From assembly GCA_902519325.1 (NCBI GenBank), contig CABYJU010000002.1, positions 1 through 64,000 on the forward strand: 64,000 bases of DNA, read 5' to 3'. The notes under the pieces are model-generated. The model did no database searches. It saw nothing but the letters and a program-made list of their open reading frames with translations, and was not told the DNA's origin. Positions 8,191 to 18,544 of this stretch are shown here, piece after piece. A program made the translations under genes and the position numbers. Each line of letters opens with the position of its first letter. Positions within the stretch are counted from its first letter, which is position 1. Origin of the DNA: an uncultured Pelagibacteraceae bacterium (GTDB lineage Bacteria > Pseudomonadota > Alphaproteobacteria > Pelagibacterales > Pelagibacteraceae).

Positions 8191-10311
8191 TTAGCTTATT
8201 AAGCCTAAAGCTTCTCTTTGTTTCTTAGTCCACGCAAGTGTAATTCTATCAATAATAATAGCCAGTAATACTATTCCGATACCAGCTGCTAATCCTCTTC
8301 CAGTATCAGATCTTGCAAGACCATTAAATACTTCTAAACCTAAACCCTTACCACCAATAAGTGGTGTAACTATTTGCATTGCAAAAGCCATAATTACAGT
8401 CTGATTAAATCCAATAACTAAACTTGGAATAGCTAACGGGAACTTAACTTTATTTAATGTTTGAATAAGTGTTCCACCAAATGATCTCGATACTTCAGAG
8501 TAAGTGCCAGAAACCTGTGTTAAACCTAGAGATGTTAATCGAATTATTGGCGGAATTGAATATATTACAGTTGCAAGAACAGCTGACACTGTTCCACCAC
8601 CAAAAAACATTAGAACAGGAATTAAATAACAGAAATAAGGAAGTGTTTGCATTGCATCCAACACAACGTTCTGAATATTTCTAAATCTTTCATTGTAAGA
8701 TGCAATTATTCCAAGAGGAACTCCTATAACAAAACACAGCACAACAGACACAAGTACTGATGATAAAGTTATCATTGATTGTGTCCATATTCCACATGCA
8801 CCGATAAATAGAAGAAGGACCGCAGTAATTATTGCAAATCTTATTCCAACAGTTACATAACCTAAAGCCGAAAATACTGCTAATGTATACCACCAAGGTA
8901 TTTGAGTTAGAAAAACATCCAAAGGTCTTAACAAATTTAAATAAACAAAAGCTCTTAAACCTTTTGCAAAAGAAATAAATCCTGGATTTACAGTCAAGCT
9001 TTCCACTGCATTAGTAATTGGTTGTCTTATTGATAATTTCCATTCTTTTGGAAATGTTCCTATTTCTAAAAAGTAATGATCAATAAATGCAATTAGAAAT
9101 AAAACTAAAAAATAAGGAATAACATAATATCTTTTGCTAATAAATTCACCGATGTTTTCTGCTGTAGATTTATTAAAAATTGAAACTACGACTTTAAATA
9201 CTGTTGCTATAGCAGATGTAACTGTTTGACATATGATTTTTAAAATCTTATTTCCAAAACTTAACGGCATTTCTAAAATTTTTGCGATTTGATATTTTTC
9301 CCAACTTTGAGGAAGTAAATAAAATCTTTGAACATCTGAAGGAAGTCTTTCTACATCTTTACTAAACGCTAAACTAAATCTATCAAACATTATCGCCATA
9401 AATAAAATACATAGCCCACCTTCCATTGCCCAGCCAACATCCAATCTTCTTATTGCTTGCCAAACTTGACCACCAATACCTTCGGCACCTATAAAACATG
9501 CAAGAACTACTAATGCCAATGCCATCATTATTACTTGGTTAATACCCATCATTATACTTGGTAAAGATAATGGAATTTTAATTTTAAATAACAGCTGAAG
9601 TTTACTTGAACCAAATGAAGTTGCAGACTCTATAGTTTGAGCTGGCACTTGCCTTATGCCAGTATTCGTCAATCTTATTATTGGAGGCATCGCATATATC
9701 ATGGTAGCTAATATTGCTGGCGCACCTCCAATCCCAAAAAAAAATAATGCTGGGAATAAATACACAAATGCTGGCATGACTTGCATAGTATCTAATACTG
9801 GCTTCATGAAATTTTCAAATCTATTACTTTGTGAACACAAGACACCCAGTATAAATCCAAAAAATACACACAATAAAACTGATAGACCCATCAATGCAAC
9901 TGTTTGTAAGGATGGTTCCCACATTCCTGTTGCTCCCCAAAAATAAACTACAAATGAAGAGTAAATTCCCAATCGCAATCCACCTGCAATTATGCAGGGT
10001 ATAACAATTATTGCAGCTATCAAAATCCAAGGAGACTCTAGCAAAAAGTCTTCTAAAAAATAATAAGTTTCTTTTATATAGCTTGCTATAATTTTAGTGA
10101 CCCATCTGTAATTTTTTTTTAAATAATCTTCTCCATCGTTCACCCAAGCTGTAAATGTAAATTTATCAGTGACTTCTTTAGGAAATTTTGAAGGCCCTTC
10201 ACTTTGAGTAGATAGCCAGAGTGCTACCAAAAAAACAACTCCAATAATTACATAAGTTATTATGTTTTTTGATTGATTTGATTTATCTATTAAATCAGTT
10301 CTAGTTGCCAT
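8191..10311 (-). CDS. proW: Betaine/proline-type ABC permease with two tandem permease domains in one chain
   Basis: 706 aa with duplicated permease motifs (MQVMPAFVYLFPALFFFGIG... and MQTLPYFCYLIPVLMFFGGG...). Confidence 0.87.
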   Translation of the reverse strand: MATRTDLIDKSNQSKNIITYVIIGVVFLVALWLSTQSEGPSKFPKEVTDKFTFTAWVNDGEDYLKKNYRWVTKIIASYIKETYYFLEDFLLESPWILIAAIIVIPCIIAGGLRLGIYSSFVVYFWGATGMWEPSLQTVALMGLSVLLCVFFGFILGVLCSQSNRFENFMKPVLDTMQVMPAFVYLFPALFFFGIGGAPAILATMIYAMPPIIRLTNTGIRQVPAQTIESATSFGSSKLQLLFKIKIPLSLPSIMMGINQVIMMALALVVLACFIGAEGIGGQVWQAIRRLDVGWAMEGGLCILFMAIMFDRFSLAFSKDVERLPSDVQRFYLLPQSWEKYQIAKILEMPLSFGNKILKIICQTVTSAIATVFKVVVSIFNKSTAENIGEFISKRYYVIPYFLVLFLIAFIDHYFLEIGTFPKEWKLSIRQPITNAVESLTVNPGFISFAKGLRAFVYLNLLRPLDVFLTQIPWWYTLAVFSALGYVTVGIRFAIITAVLLLFIGACGIWTQSMITLSSVLVSVVLCFVIGVPLGIIASYNERFRNIQNVVLDAMQTLPYFCYLIPVLMFFGGGTVSAVLATVIYSIPPIIRLTSLGLTQVSGTYSEVSRSFGGTLIQTLNKVKFPLAIPSLVIGFNQTVIMAFAMQIVTPLIGGKGLGLEVFNGLARSDTGRGLAAGIGIVLLAIIIDRITLAWTKKQREALGLIS

Positions 10312-10388
10312 GTTCGCAAATTAAAATAAATAATTTTACATTTAAAGTAAAATATTGTCTATTTTTGGGGTAATATTATTTATTAAAA

Positions 10389-11435
10389 ATGGCTGTAGAA
10401 CAAAAAATCACTTGTACAAATATATGGAAGTTATTTGGACCAGACGAAAAAAGAATTATTAAAAACCTTGATAAAAATTTAAGTATTAAGGAAGTTCAAG
10501 AAAAGACAGGACATGTTGTTGCTGTAAAAGATGTCAGTTTCTCAATTCAAAAAGGTGAAACATTTGTAGTAATGGGATTATCTGGTAGTGGAAAATCAAC
10601 ACTAGTGAGATGTATTTCGAGATTGATTGAACCAACAGCTGGCATAGTGAAAATGGATGATGTTGAAGTTACAAAAATGAGTGCAAGTGAATTATTAGAA
10701 TTAAGAAGAAATAAAATGAGCATGGTTTTCCAACATTTTGGTTTATTTCCTCATAGAACAGTCCTAGAAAATATTGGTTATGGATTAGAAGTAAGGGGAA
10801 CAAAAAAAGATATAAGAACAGAAAAGTCAATGGAAGTTTTAAAAATGGTTGGCTTAGATGGTTGGCATAATAATTATCCAAGAGAATTATCTGGAGGTAT
10901 GCAGCAAAGGGTAGGACTTGCAAGAGCACTAGCTGTGGATCCTGAAATATTAATTTTTGATGAACCTTTTTCAGCATTGGATCCTTTGATTAGAAGAGAG
11001 ATGCAAGATGAGCTCTTAAAGATCCAAGAAAAGCTTCAAAAAACTATGGTATTTATAACTCACGACTTTTTAGAGGCAATTAAAATGGGAGACCACATAG
11101 CAATTATGAAAGATGGAGAAGTTTCTCAAGTGGGTACACCTGAAGAAATTGTATCTAATCCGAAAGATCAATATGTTAAAGATTTTTGTGAAGATGTTCC
11201 TAAATATAAAGTATTAAGTGCAGGCAAAGTCATGAGAACTGAGTGCTGCAATGAAACAAAAAATTTATTTGAGAATGGAAAAGACAATATTTTAGATAAT
11301 TCTAAAATTGAAAACTTAATAGATAGGCTAATTGATAATGATAAAACTTATCCAGTAGTTTGTAATGAAAGTGGAAAGCTATTAGGTGAGATAGATAGAG
11401 TAATAGTAATGAAATCTATGAGATCAAATCAATAA
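10389..11435 (+). CDS. proV: Betaine/proline-type ABC transporter ATPase (ProV/OpuAA)
   Basis: GLSGSGKSTLVRC Walker A, LSGGMQQRVGLARAL signature, ILIFDEPFSALDP Walker B. Confidence 0.9.
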   Translation: MAVEQKITCTNIWKLFGPDEKRIIKNLDKNLSIKEVQEKTGHVVAVKDVSFSIQKGETFVVMGLSGSGKSTLVRCISRLIEPTAGIVKMDDVEVTKMSASELLELRRNKMSMVFQHFGLFPHRTVLENIGYGLEVRGTKKDIRTEKSMEVLKMVGLDGWHNNYPRELSGGMQQRVGLARALAVDPEILIFDEPFSALDPLIRREMQDELLKIQEKLQKTMVFITHDFLEAIKMGDHIAIMKDGEVSQVGTPEEIVSNPKDQYVKDFCEDVPKYKVLSAGKVMRTECCNETKNLFENGKDNILDNSKIENLIDRLIDNDKTYPVVCNESGKLLGEIDRVIVMKSMRSNQ

Positions 11436-12361
11436 ATTTGCTTATTACCTTCTATTGATTTCTTTTTAATATTATCTCTCCATATAATAATCATACCAGC
11501 AAAAATAATTACTATTACTCCAGGAAATAGTTGGCTCCATGGAGCTTCATTAAAGAAAATCCAACCAAGAATAAAAGATGACGGTATACCAAGATACTCA
11601 AATGAAGCTATTTTACTTGCTGAAATTAAACGGTAAGAATAAATAAACAATATTGCTGCTGTACCACCCAAAACTCCAGTCATTGTCATCAAAATAAAAT
11701 CTTTAAAATTTTTAATTTCAACATGTCCTGTAGTTACAAAAAATAAAAGTAAACCACCAATGACATTAAATATTAATGTGTATAACTGAATTTTTGCAGT
11801 TGAATGATTGCCTTGAATGAATTTTAAAATTATGACAGTGAAAGCCCATGCTATAGCGGTTAGAATTGGAAAAATTGAGTACAAACTAAAAATTTCACTT
11901 GTTGGTTTCATTATCATAACCACACCAACAAAACCAATTATAACTGCTGACCATCTGTAAATCCCAATTTTTTCACTCAATAAAATTATTGATAGTATTA
12001 CTATGAAGAAAGGTGACGAAAAGGTTAGTGTCATTGCTGTTGCAAATTCCAGATTTACTACTGAGATAAAAATGAATACATTCATAGAAAGAAAACATAT
12101 TCCTCTCAAGCAACTCAATATCAAAAACTTATTTCCTAAGTTTTTGAATATTGTTGAAAATTCATTTGTGAATAAGATCAATAATAACAAAGGTATAATT
12201 GCTGCTACATTTCTAAATAAAGTTAATTGAATTATTGAGTATTCATTACCTAAAAATTTAATAATAACCATGTAAAGATCTATACATAAAATTGCTAAGA
12301 GCATTGTAGCAATTGCTAAATATGTTTTTTTTAGATCTGTTTTTTCAGATGAAATTTTCAT
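11429..12361 (-). CDS. DMT/EamA-family transporter
   Basis: About 10 hydrophobic segments; two EamA-like halves. Confidence 0.82.
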   Translation of the reverse strand: MKISSEKTDLKKTYLAIATMLLAILCIDLYMVIIKFLGNEYSIIQLTLFRNVAAIIPLLLLILFTNEFSTIFKNLGNKFLILSCLRGICFLSMNVFIFISVVNLEFATAMTLTFSSPFFIVILSIILLSEKIGIYRWSAVIIGFVGVVMIMKPTSEIFSLYSIFPILTAIAWAFTVIILKFIQGNHSTAKIQLYTLIFNVIGGLLLFFVTTGHVEIKNFKDFILMTMTGVLGGTAAILFIYSYRLISASKIASFEYLGIPSSFILGWIFFNEAPWSQLFPGVIVIIFAGMIIIWRDNIKKKSIEGNKQIY

Positions 12362-12399
12362 TTAATAATATTGAAATTAGTATAAGTTTTTAAAATATT

Positions 12400-13590
12400 A
12401 TGCAAAATTTTAAGCTTAATGAAGAATTTTTATTAAATAATCAGGATTGGACATTCCCAACTTTTACAGCTTATGGACCTGGAAGATTTAAAGAAATTGG
12501 AAAGTTTTGTAAAAATTTTAAAATAAATAATGTATTAATCGTTACTGATAGTGGTAGTGTAAATTTACCATTTATAAGTGATTTACAAAATTTACTTAAT
12601 GACTCAAAAATCAAATCAGATATTTATTCAAATATATCGCCAAATCCTAGAGATGATGAAATAGATTCTGGATGTAAAAAATTTCGTGAAGGCAATCATG
12701 ATGCAATAATTGCAATAGGCGGCGGAAGTGCAATGGATGGAGGAAAAGCAATTTCTCTTACAGTTGATAGCGGTGTGCCTTTATGGGATTTTGAATTTGA
12801 AAAAGAGCCACCAAAACTAACTATGGAAAATCCTTTTCCAAAAATAATTACTATTCCAACTACAGCAGGAACAGGTGCTGAAACAGAAGTTACTGCCATG
12901 GTCACTCATCTTGAAAAAGGAATGAAATTTTGTTTATGGCATCCAGATGCCCGACCATGTTTAGCTTTAGTAGATCCAGAGCTAACTTTAAAATTACCAG
13001 CAAATCTTACTGCTTGGACCGGTATAGATGCAATGATACATGCAATTGAAGGTTATAGTGTTCCTATGTTTCATCCACTTTGTGATGGTTCTGCATTAGA
13101 AAGTTTAAATTTAATTTCAAAATCACTTTATGCAGCTGTCGAAGAACCTGATAATCTTTTAGCGAGAGGAGGAATGATTATTGGATCTTATTTGGGTGGT
13201 ATAGCTTTCTTAAAAGGCCTAGGTTTAGTTCATGCAATTTCGCACATGGTTGGTGCTGAATATAATACTCATCATGGATTGACTAATGCAATTATACTTC
13301 CTGCAGTCATGAAATATAATTTACCTGGATTAGAAGAAAAAGTAAAAAGAATGTCAGAGGCTATGCAATTTGAAAACCATTCAATTGAAAGTTTTCAAGA
13401 CAACTTAAATATAATTCTAGATAGATTAAAAATCCCTAAAGGATTAAATGAATTAGGAGTGCCAGAAGATTGCCAAGAGAGAATAGCAAAGAAATCAATG
13501 TTAGACCAAGCTTATGGACAAAATCCTAAAAAGGCATCATTAGATGAGGTCAAGACTTTAGTTTTAGAGAGTATTAGACAAGCAAGATAG
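12400..13590 (+). CDS. Iron-containing alcohol dehydrogenase
   Basis: AIGGGSAMDGGKAISL, PTTAGTGAETEVTAM, metal-ligand region HAISHMVGAEYNTHHGLTNAI. Confidence 0.92.
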   Translation: MQNFKLNEEFLLNNQDWTFPTFTAYGPGRFKEIGKFCKNFKINNVLIVTDSGSVNLPFISDLQNLLNDSKIKSDIYSNISPNPRDDEIDSGCKKFREGNHDAIIAIGGGSAMDGGKAISLTVDSGVPLWDFEFEKEPPKLTMENPFPKIITIPTTAGTGAETEVTAMVTHLEKGMKFCLWHPDARPCLALVDPELTLKLPANLTAWTGIDAMIHAIEGYSVPMFHPLCDGSALESLNLISKSLYAAVEEPDNLLARGGMIIGSYLGGIAFLKGLGLVHAISHMVGAEYNTHHGLTNAIILPAVMKYNLPGLEEKVKRMSEAMQFENHSIESFQDNLNIILDRLKIPKGLNELGVPEDCQERIAKKSMLDQAYGQNPKKASLDEVKTLVLESIRQAR

Positions 13591-13600
13591 GTTTAATTAA

Positions 13601-15013
13601 GTGCTTGAGAATTTTTCTGTCCATCAAATAATTTCAAAAATAAAAAAAAGAGAAATTAAAATAGTAGAGGTACTAAATTTCTATTTAGATAGAATAAAAA
13701 AATTTAATCCAAAATTAAATGCTATTATTTCACATATAGATGAAACAAAAATTACTGAAGAAGCAAAATTAAAAGATGAAAATTTTAATAGTGATAATGA
13801 CAAAGATGATATTTATGGACTTCCAATTGCTGTTAAAGAATTATTTGATATTAAAAATGAGGTAACATGCTATGGGTATAAAGAGTTATTAAAAAATATA
13901 CCAAAAAAGGACTCTTTATTAGTAGATAATTATAGAAAAAACACAATTTTAATTGGTAAAACAAATCTCTCTGAATTTGCTGTTGGTTGTCATACTACTA
14001 ACAGAGTTTATGGAGCAACTTCAAATGTTTATGATCATAGTAAGTCAGCGGGAGGGTCTTCTGGTGGTGCAGCAGCAGCTGTTGCAGCAAATTTAATTCC
14101 TTTTGCAGATGGCACAGATATGATGGGATCTTGTAGAAACCCAGCAGCATTTACAAATATTTATGGATTAAGACCAACACCTGGTGCGATTGCAGAAGAT
14201 AGATTTGAAATTAAAAATTTAAAAGATTTTCCTTTAATATCTACAACTGGATGTTTTGCTAGGACTCCCAATGACATGGAATTTTTATTTAACTATATAA
14301 AAGGGAAGAATTTAAAGGATAAATTATCTTTCGATCTTGAAGATATAAATATTAAAAAACTTTCAGATTTAAAAATTGGATGGTGCATTGATCTAAACGA
14401 ACAATATAAGTATGAAGATGGAATCATCGACTTATGTGAAAATATTTTAAAAAAATTACAATCAAATAATTTAAATATTGAAGATTTAAAAACTGAAATT
14501 AATTCAGAAGAATTGTGGTATTCTTGGACAATATTAAGAGCCAAATTTTTGTATGAAAACTTTTTATTATATAATTTAAAAAATTTAAATGAATTACCTT
14601 CTCAAGCATATTGGGAATATGAAAAAGGGAAAAGCATCAAAACAAACGATGTTTTAAAAGCAATAGAAATAAGAAATAAATATATGGATAAAATACAAAA
14701 CCTATTTAAACATTATGATTTTTTAGCATTACCTTCGGCTCAACTATTTCCTTTTGAAAAGAACCTAAACAATCCAGAATTTATCAATGATAATAAAATT
14801 GACACTTATCATAGATATATGGAAGTCTATACATTATCAAGTTTGCTTGGTTTGCCAACTATATCTATTCCAGTTGGTTTTAATAATAAAGGGCTACCAA
14901 TGGGAATGCAGATTATAGCAAATGTTAAAGAAGATAATAAACTAATTAACTTTGCCAAATCTTATGAAGAAATTTTTAACTTTTCAAAATTTAAACCAGA
15001 ATTAACGGAATAA
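13601..15013 (+). CDS. Amidase-signature family hydrolase
   Basis: GLPIAVKELFDI, GKTNLSEFA, SAGGSSGGAAAAVAANLIPFADGTDMMGSCRNPAAF (Ser-Ser-Lys region); GTG start. Confidence 0.92.
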   Translation: MLENFSVHQIISKIKKREIKIVEVLNFYLDRIKKFNPKLNAIISHIDETKITEEAKLKDENFNSDNDKDDIYGLPIAVKELFDIKNEVTCYGYKELLKNIPKKDSLLVDNYRKNTILIGKTNLSEFAVGCHTTNRVYGATSNVYDHSKSAGGSSGGAAAAVAANLIPFADGTDMMGSCRNPAAFTNIYGLRPTPGAIAEDRFEIKNLKDFPLISTTGCFARTPNDMEFLFNYIKGKNLKDKLSFDLEDINIKKLSDLKIGWCIDLNEQYKYEDGIIDLCENILKKLQSNNLNIEDLKTEINSEELWYSWTILRAKFLYENFLLYNLKNLNELPSQAYWEYEKGKSIKTNDVLKAIEIRNKYMDKIQNLFKHYDFLALPSAQLFPFEKNLNNPEFINDNKIDTYHRYMEVYTLSSLLGLPTISIPVGFNNKGLPMGMQIIANVKEDNKLINFAKSYEEIFNFSKFKPELTE

Positions 15014-15015
15014 TA

Positions 15016-15918
15016 ATGACCAGACACCCTCATCATTTTAAAATTTCATTTGCATTAGCTATTGCTGCTGGTTCATGGGGAATTTATTGGTTACCTCAAA
15101 GAATACTAGAAGATGGAGGTTTGACTGGTGGCTGGGGAACAATATCCCAAATGGTGGTTGGAATATTAATATTATCACCAGTCGCAATTTGGAGAGTTAT
15201 AAAAGGAAAGTCTATTGGATTGGAATTTCCTCTGACTGGTTTTTTTGTTGGAAGCGGATTTGTTTGTTATGCTCTTAGCTTTCTTCTTACTGATGTAGTT
15301 AAAGCATTAATCATGTTTTACATGATACCTGTTTGGACAACAATATTTGAAATTATATTTTTAAAAAAGAAATTTGGTTGGAAGAGGATAATCACATTAG
15401 GTTTGGCACTAGGAGGTTTATGGATTGTATTCAGTCAAGAAAATATAATCCCATTACCTCAAAATGCAGGGGATTGGTTGGCTCTTGCTGGAGGTGCACT
15501 ATTTGGTGCTGGTTTAATTAGAATGGAAATAATTAAAACAGATGGAGTCTTTCCAATTATATTCACATTCTTTTTTTATGGAGGTTTAGCCAGTATACCT
15601 ATTGGGTTATTCTTAGTAGATTATTTAGGACCAGTTCCATCAGTGGAGGTTATCATGTCAATGTCCACTTTTTTATTACTTATCTCGATATTTTATTTTA
15701 TTCCTACAGGAGTAATAATCTTTTGGGCTCCAAGCAAACTAGGAGCCGGCTTATCATCTATTTTATTTTTAGCTGAAATAATTGTTGGTGTTGTTAGTGC
15801 TAGTATTTTAACAAATGAACCTTTTGGTTGGAGAGAAACAATAGGTAGTATTCTAATAATTCTTGGTGGTGTAATTGAAGTTGTATATGTTCCAAAGTCA
15901 GAGAAGAAATTAGCATAA
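15016..15918 (+). CDS. DMT/EamA-family transporter
   Basis: Ten hydrophobic segments; typical EamA pattern. Confidence 0.82.
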   Translation: MTRHPHHFKISFALAIAAGSWGIYWLPQRILEDGGLTGGWGTISQMVVGILILSPVAIWRVIKGKSIGLEFPLTGFFVGSGFVCYALSFLLTDVVKALIMFYMIPVWTTIFEIIFLKKKFGWKRIITLGLALGGLWIVFSQENIIPLPQNAGDWLALAGGALFGAGLIRMEIIKTDGVFPIIFTFFFYGGLASIPIGLFLVDYLGPVPSVEVIMSMSTFLLLISIFYFIPTGVIIFWAPSKLGAGLSSILFLAEIIVGVVSASILTNEPFGWRETIGSILIILGGVIEVVYVPKSEKKLA

Positions 15919-16901
15919 TGGATATTAATGAATTATTGAAATCAAAAAAAAAAGTCTTCTTAGATGGTGGAACAGGCTCAGAAATTCAGAGACTTGGCGG
16001 AACTATGGGACCAGCTTTTTCTGGTTTAGCAAATGTTTTCTCACCAGAAATAGTAATCAAAGTACACGAAAGTCATATAAACGCCGGATGTGATATGATA
16101 ACAACCAATACTTTTGGAACTGCAAGGCATTGTCTTGAGCCTTCAAATTTAGGAGATCAGACTATAAAAATTAACATTGATACAGTTAAGTTAGCAAGAC
16201 AAGCGGTCAAAAATTCTGGAAAAAAAATTAAAATTGCAGGAAGCATGTCAACATATTTAGCTTTGGCTGAAAATGAATTTAGACCTGACACAAAATTTGT
16301 ACCATCATTTGCAAAAGAAGAAAAAAATTATAAAGAACAAGCGAAGGTATTAAAAGAAGAGGGAGTCGAAGTGCTTATTCTTGAAATGCTTTTAGATATT
16401 GACCATGCTAAAATTTTGCTTAATGCAGCTTTGGAAACAGGTTTACCTGTCTGGGTTGGATTAAGTTGCTGCATAAGTAAGTTTGATGAAACCGTAGTAG
16501 GTAGAAATTTTAGAGCTGAAAAAGAGAGATCTATTATATATGACCCTTTAAAATATCCTGACGTGCCAAAATTCCTTCCTGAAGATAAAATTATAAATTT
16601 CGCTGAAATAATTAATTCACTCAAATCTATCGGTGGAGATGTTTATGGCATTATGCATAGTTGGTTTATTGATACAAAGGAGGGAATGAAAGTTTTAAAA
16701 TCAAATTGGAATGGGCCAATTATGTTCTATCCAGAAATTCATAAATTTGACACGAGTACTATGCAAGCATTAATAACTGAAAATGAAATTGAATTTGTTG
16801 ATAAGTGTTCTGAGTTAATAGACGATCAGGTAAAAATTATTGGGGGTTGTTGTGGCGTCACAGATAAACATTTAAAATCCTTGATAACTAGATTTTCTTA
16901 A
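15918..16901 (+). CDS. Homocysteine S-methyltransferase-family protein
   Basis: FLDGGTGSEIQRLG, TTNTFGTAR, C-terminal zinc motif IIGGCCGV. Confidence 0.88.
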   Translation: MDINELLKSKKKVFLDGGTGSEIQRLGGTMGPAFSGLANVFSPEIVIKVHESHINAGCDMITTNTFGTARHCLEPSNLGDQTIKINIDTVKLARQAVKNSGKKIKIAGSMSTYLALAENEFRPDTKFVPSFAKEEKNYKEQAKVLKEEGVEVLILEMLLDIDHAKILLNAALETGLPVWVGLSCCISKFDETVVGRNFRAEKERSIIYDPLKYPDVPKFLPEDKIINFAEIINSLKSIGGDVYGIMHSWFIDTKEGMKVLKSNWNGPIMFYPEIHKFDTSTMQALITENEIEFVDKCSELIDDQVKIIGGCCGVTDKHLKSLITRFS

Positions 16902-16902
16902 A

Positions 16903-18060
16903 TTAGTAATCTTTACTAATTATTTGGTCTATCATATTTACCATATCTTTTTTATATTTTTCATTTGTTGCAGATTTAGTCTCTAAGACAGAAAAAAATG
17001 CAGCAACAACTTTTGTTTTCAAATTTATTCCTAAAAATTGGCCCCCATACCCAGAGTGACCAATCCAGTTACCGCATTTCATTAATGAATTAACATAACA
17101 GACAAATTTATCTTTAGATAATTGAATGTATTTGGGTCCCTCACTATTAATAGTTTTACTCAAAAAAGTTTTAGAACCAATATTTTTTCCATTTATACCT
17201 TTTCCAAACCTAGAAAAAAGTAAACCCATTCTTAAAAAATCTCTTGTAATTAAACTTCCGCCTCCAGACATCCACGGTGTTCCAAATCTATCTGTTCCTA
17301 TATACAATCCTTCTTCAAATCCTGTTGCTTCAACTGTTTCCAACAGCCATTGTCTTAAACTTTTTTTACTTACTTTTTCTACAATTAGTCCAATAACATC
17401 GGTATTAGCTGATTTATAATGCGCCAGATCGGTATAATTTTTTAAATCTCTGCTTTTTAAAGATTTAATTGAATTTAAATATTGTTCCTGGCTTTGAATG
17501 TTTTTGCCTTTAATCGGCAGTCTCCATCCCCCCACAGGCTCATGTAAAAATGAAGACGAATAAGCTTTTGTATAATCTTCGCTATATAGATTTACAATGT
17601 TCATGTCTAAAACGTCTTTTACCTTTGCATTTGCATAACCACTGCCAATTTTTGGCAAGTAAAATGAAATTTTCTTATTTAAGTTAATTAGTTTTCTGTC
17701 TATCAGCTCTCCCACAAATAAATGTATAAACATTTTTGTAATTGACATAATTGTTTGAGGCTGATTTGTAGAAAAGTCCTTTGCGTACTGCTCGAATAAA
17801 ATATCCTGATCTTTACCAACTATTAAAGAGCAAAAAGCTTTATTTTTAGTTACCTTTTTTACTAAAGATAATTTACCAATTCTCTTATTAATTTTTTTTT
17901 TTAATTTTAAAACAAAATCTGATCTAAGGTATATTCCATATCTATTAATTTTATATAAATTTCTAAAACCCAACCTCCTTTTATTTGGGAGATTCCATTG
18001 AGCTTTATTATCTTTTCTTGTAACTAATTCTGGATTTTTTTCTGAAATAATTTTTTTCAA
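16903..18060 (-). CDS. Serine hydrolase, beta-lactamase/class C penicillin-binding-like
   Basis: SITKMFIHLFVGELID (SxxK), GGSLITRDFLRMGLL, HSGYGGQFLGI. Confidence 0.8.
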   Translation of the reverse strand: MKKIISEKNPELVTRKDNKAQWNLPNKRRLGFRNLYKINRYGIYLRSDFVLKLKKKINKRIGKLSLVKKVTKNKAFCSLIVGKDQDILFEQYAKDFSTNQPQTIMSITKMFIHLFVGELIDRKLINLNKKISFYLPKIGSGYANAKVKDVLDMNIVNLYSEDYTKAYSSSFLHEPVGGWRLPIKGKNIQSQEQYLNSIKSLKSRDLKNYTDLAHYKSANTDVIGLIVEKVSKKSLRQWLLETVEATGFEEGLYIGTDRFGTPWMSGGGSLITRDFLRMGLLFSRFGKGINGKNIGSKTFLSKTINSEGPKYIQLSKDKFVCYVNSLMKCGNWIGHSGYGGQFLGINLKTKVVAAFFSVLETKSATNEKYKKDMVNMIDQIISKDY

Positions 18061-18071
18061 ATTAGTACTTT

Positions 18072-18527
18072 TTATCCAAACTTAAGAGATTTATTTTTCT
18101 CGTACTTTTGATGATAGCCTTCTGCTTTACAATAGTTTTTTTCTTTGGAAACTTTTGTAGTAACTTTTCCATCTAATTTCTCATTCATTTCTTTTAAAAT
18201 TTTCTCTGCTGTATTTTTTTCATTATCATTATTATAAAATATCTCAGAGCGATATTGAATTCCTACATAAGTTCCTTGTCTATTCTTTTGAGTTGAGTCA
18301 TGGAGTTTAAAAAATAATCTGACCATGTCTTCATAACTTAAAATATTTTCATCATATTGAACTTTGACTACTTCTATGTGACCTGTATCCCCACCACAAA
18401 CTGCTTTGTAAGTAACATTAGGATCATCACCTCCGCAATAACCACATTCGGTAGATAATATTCCTTTTATACCATCGTATTTAGTTTCGTCCCAAAAACA
18501 ACCAATACCACCAATAAAAGTTTTCAT
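18072..18527 (-). CDS. msrA: Peptide-methionine (S)-S-oxide reductase
   Basis: GCFW active site, GYCGG, GDTGHIEVV, AEGYHQKY. Confidence 0.92.
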   Translation of the reverse strand: MKTFIGGIGCFWDETKYDGIKGILSTECGYCGGDDPNVTYKAVCGGDTGHIEVVKVQYDENILSYEDMVRLFFKLHDSTQKNRQGTYVGIQYRSEIFYNNDNEKNTAEKILKEMNEKLDGKVTTKVSKEKNYCKAEGYHQKYEKNKSLKFG

Positions 18528-18544
18528 AATTTTACAATATATTA

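Noticed and set aside
18072-18527. msrA as a truncated pseudogene because of its short length
   Set aside because: GCFW, GYCGG, GHIEVV and YHQKY motifs are all intact; short MsrA proteins are known.
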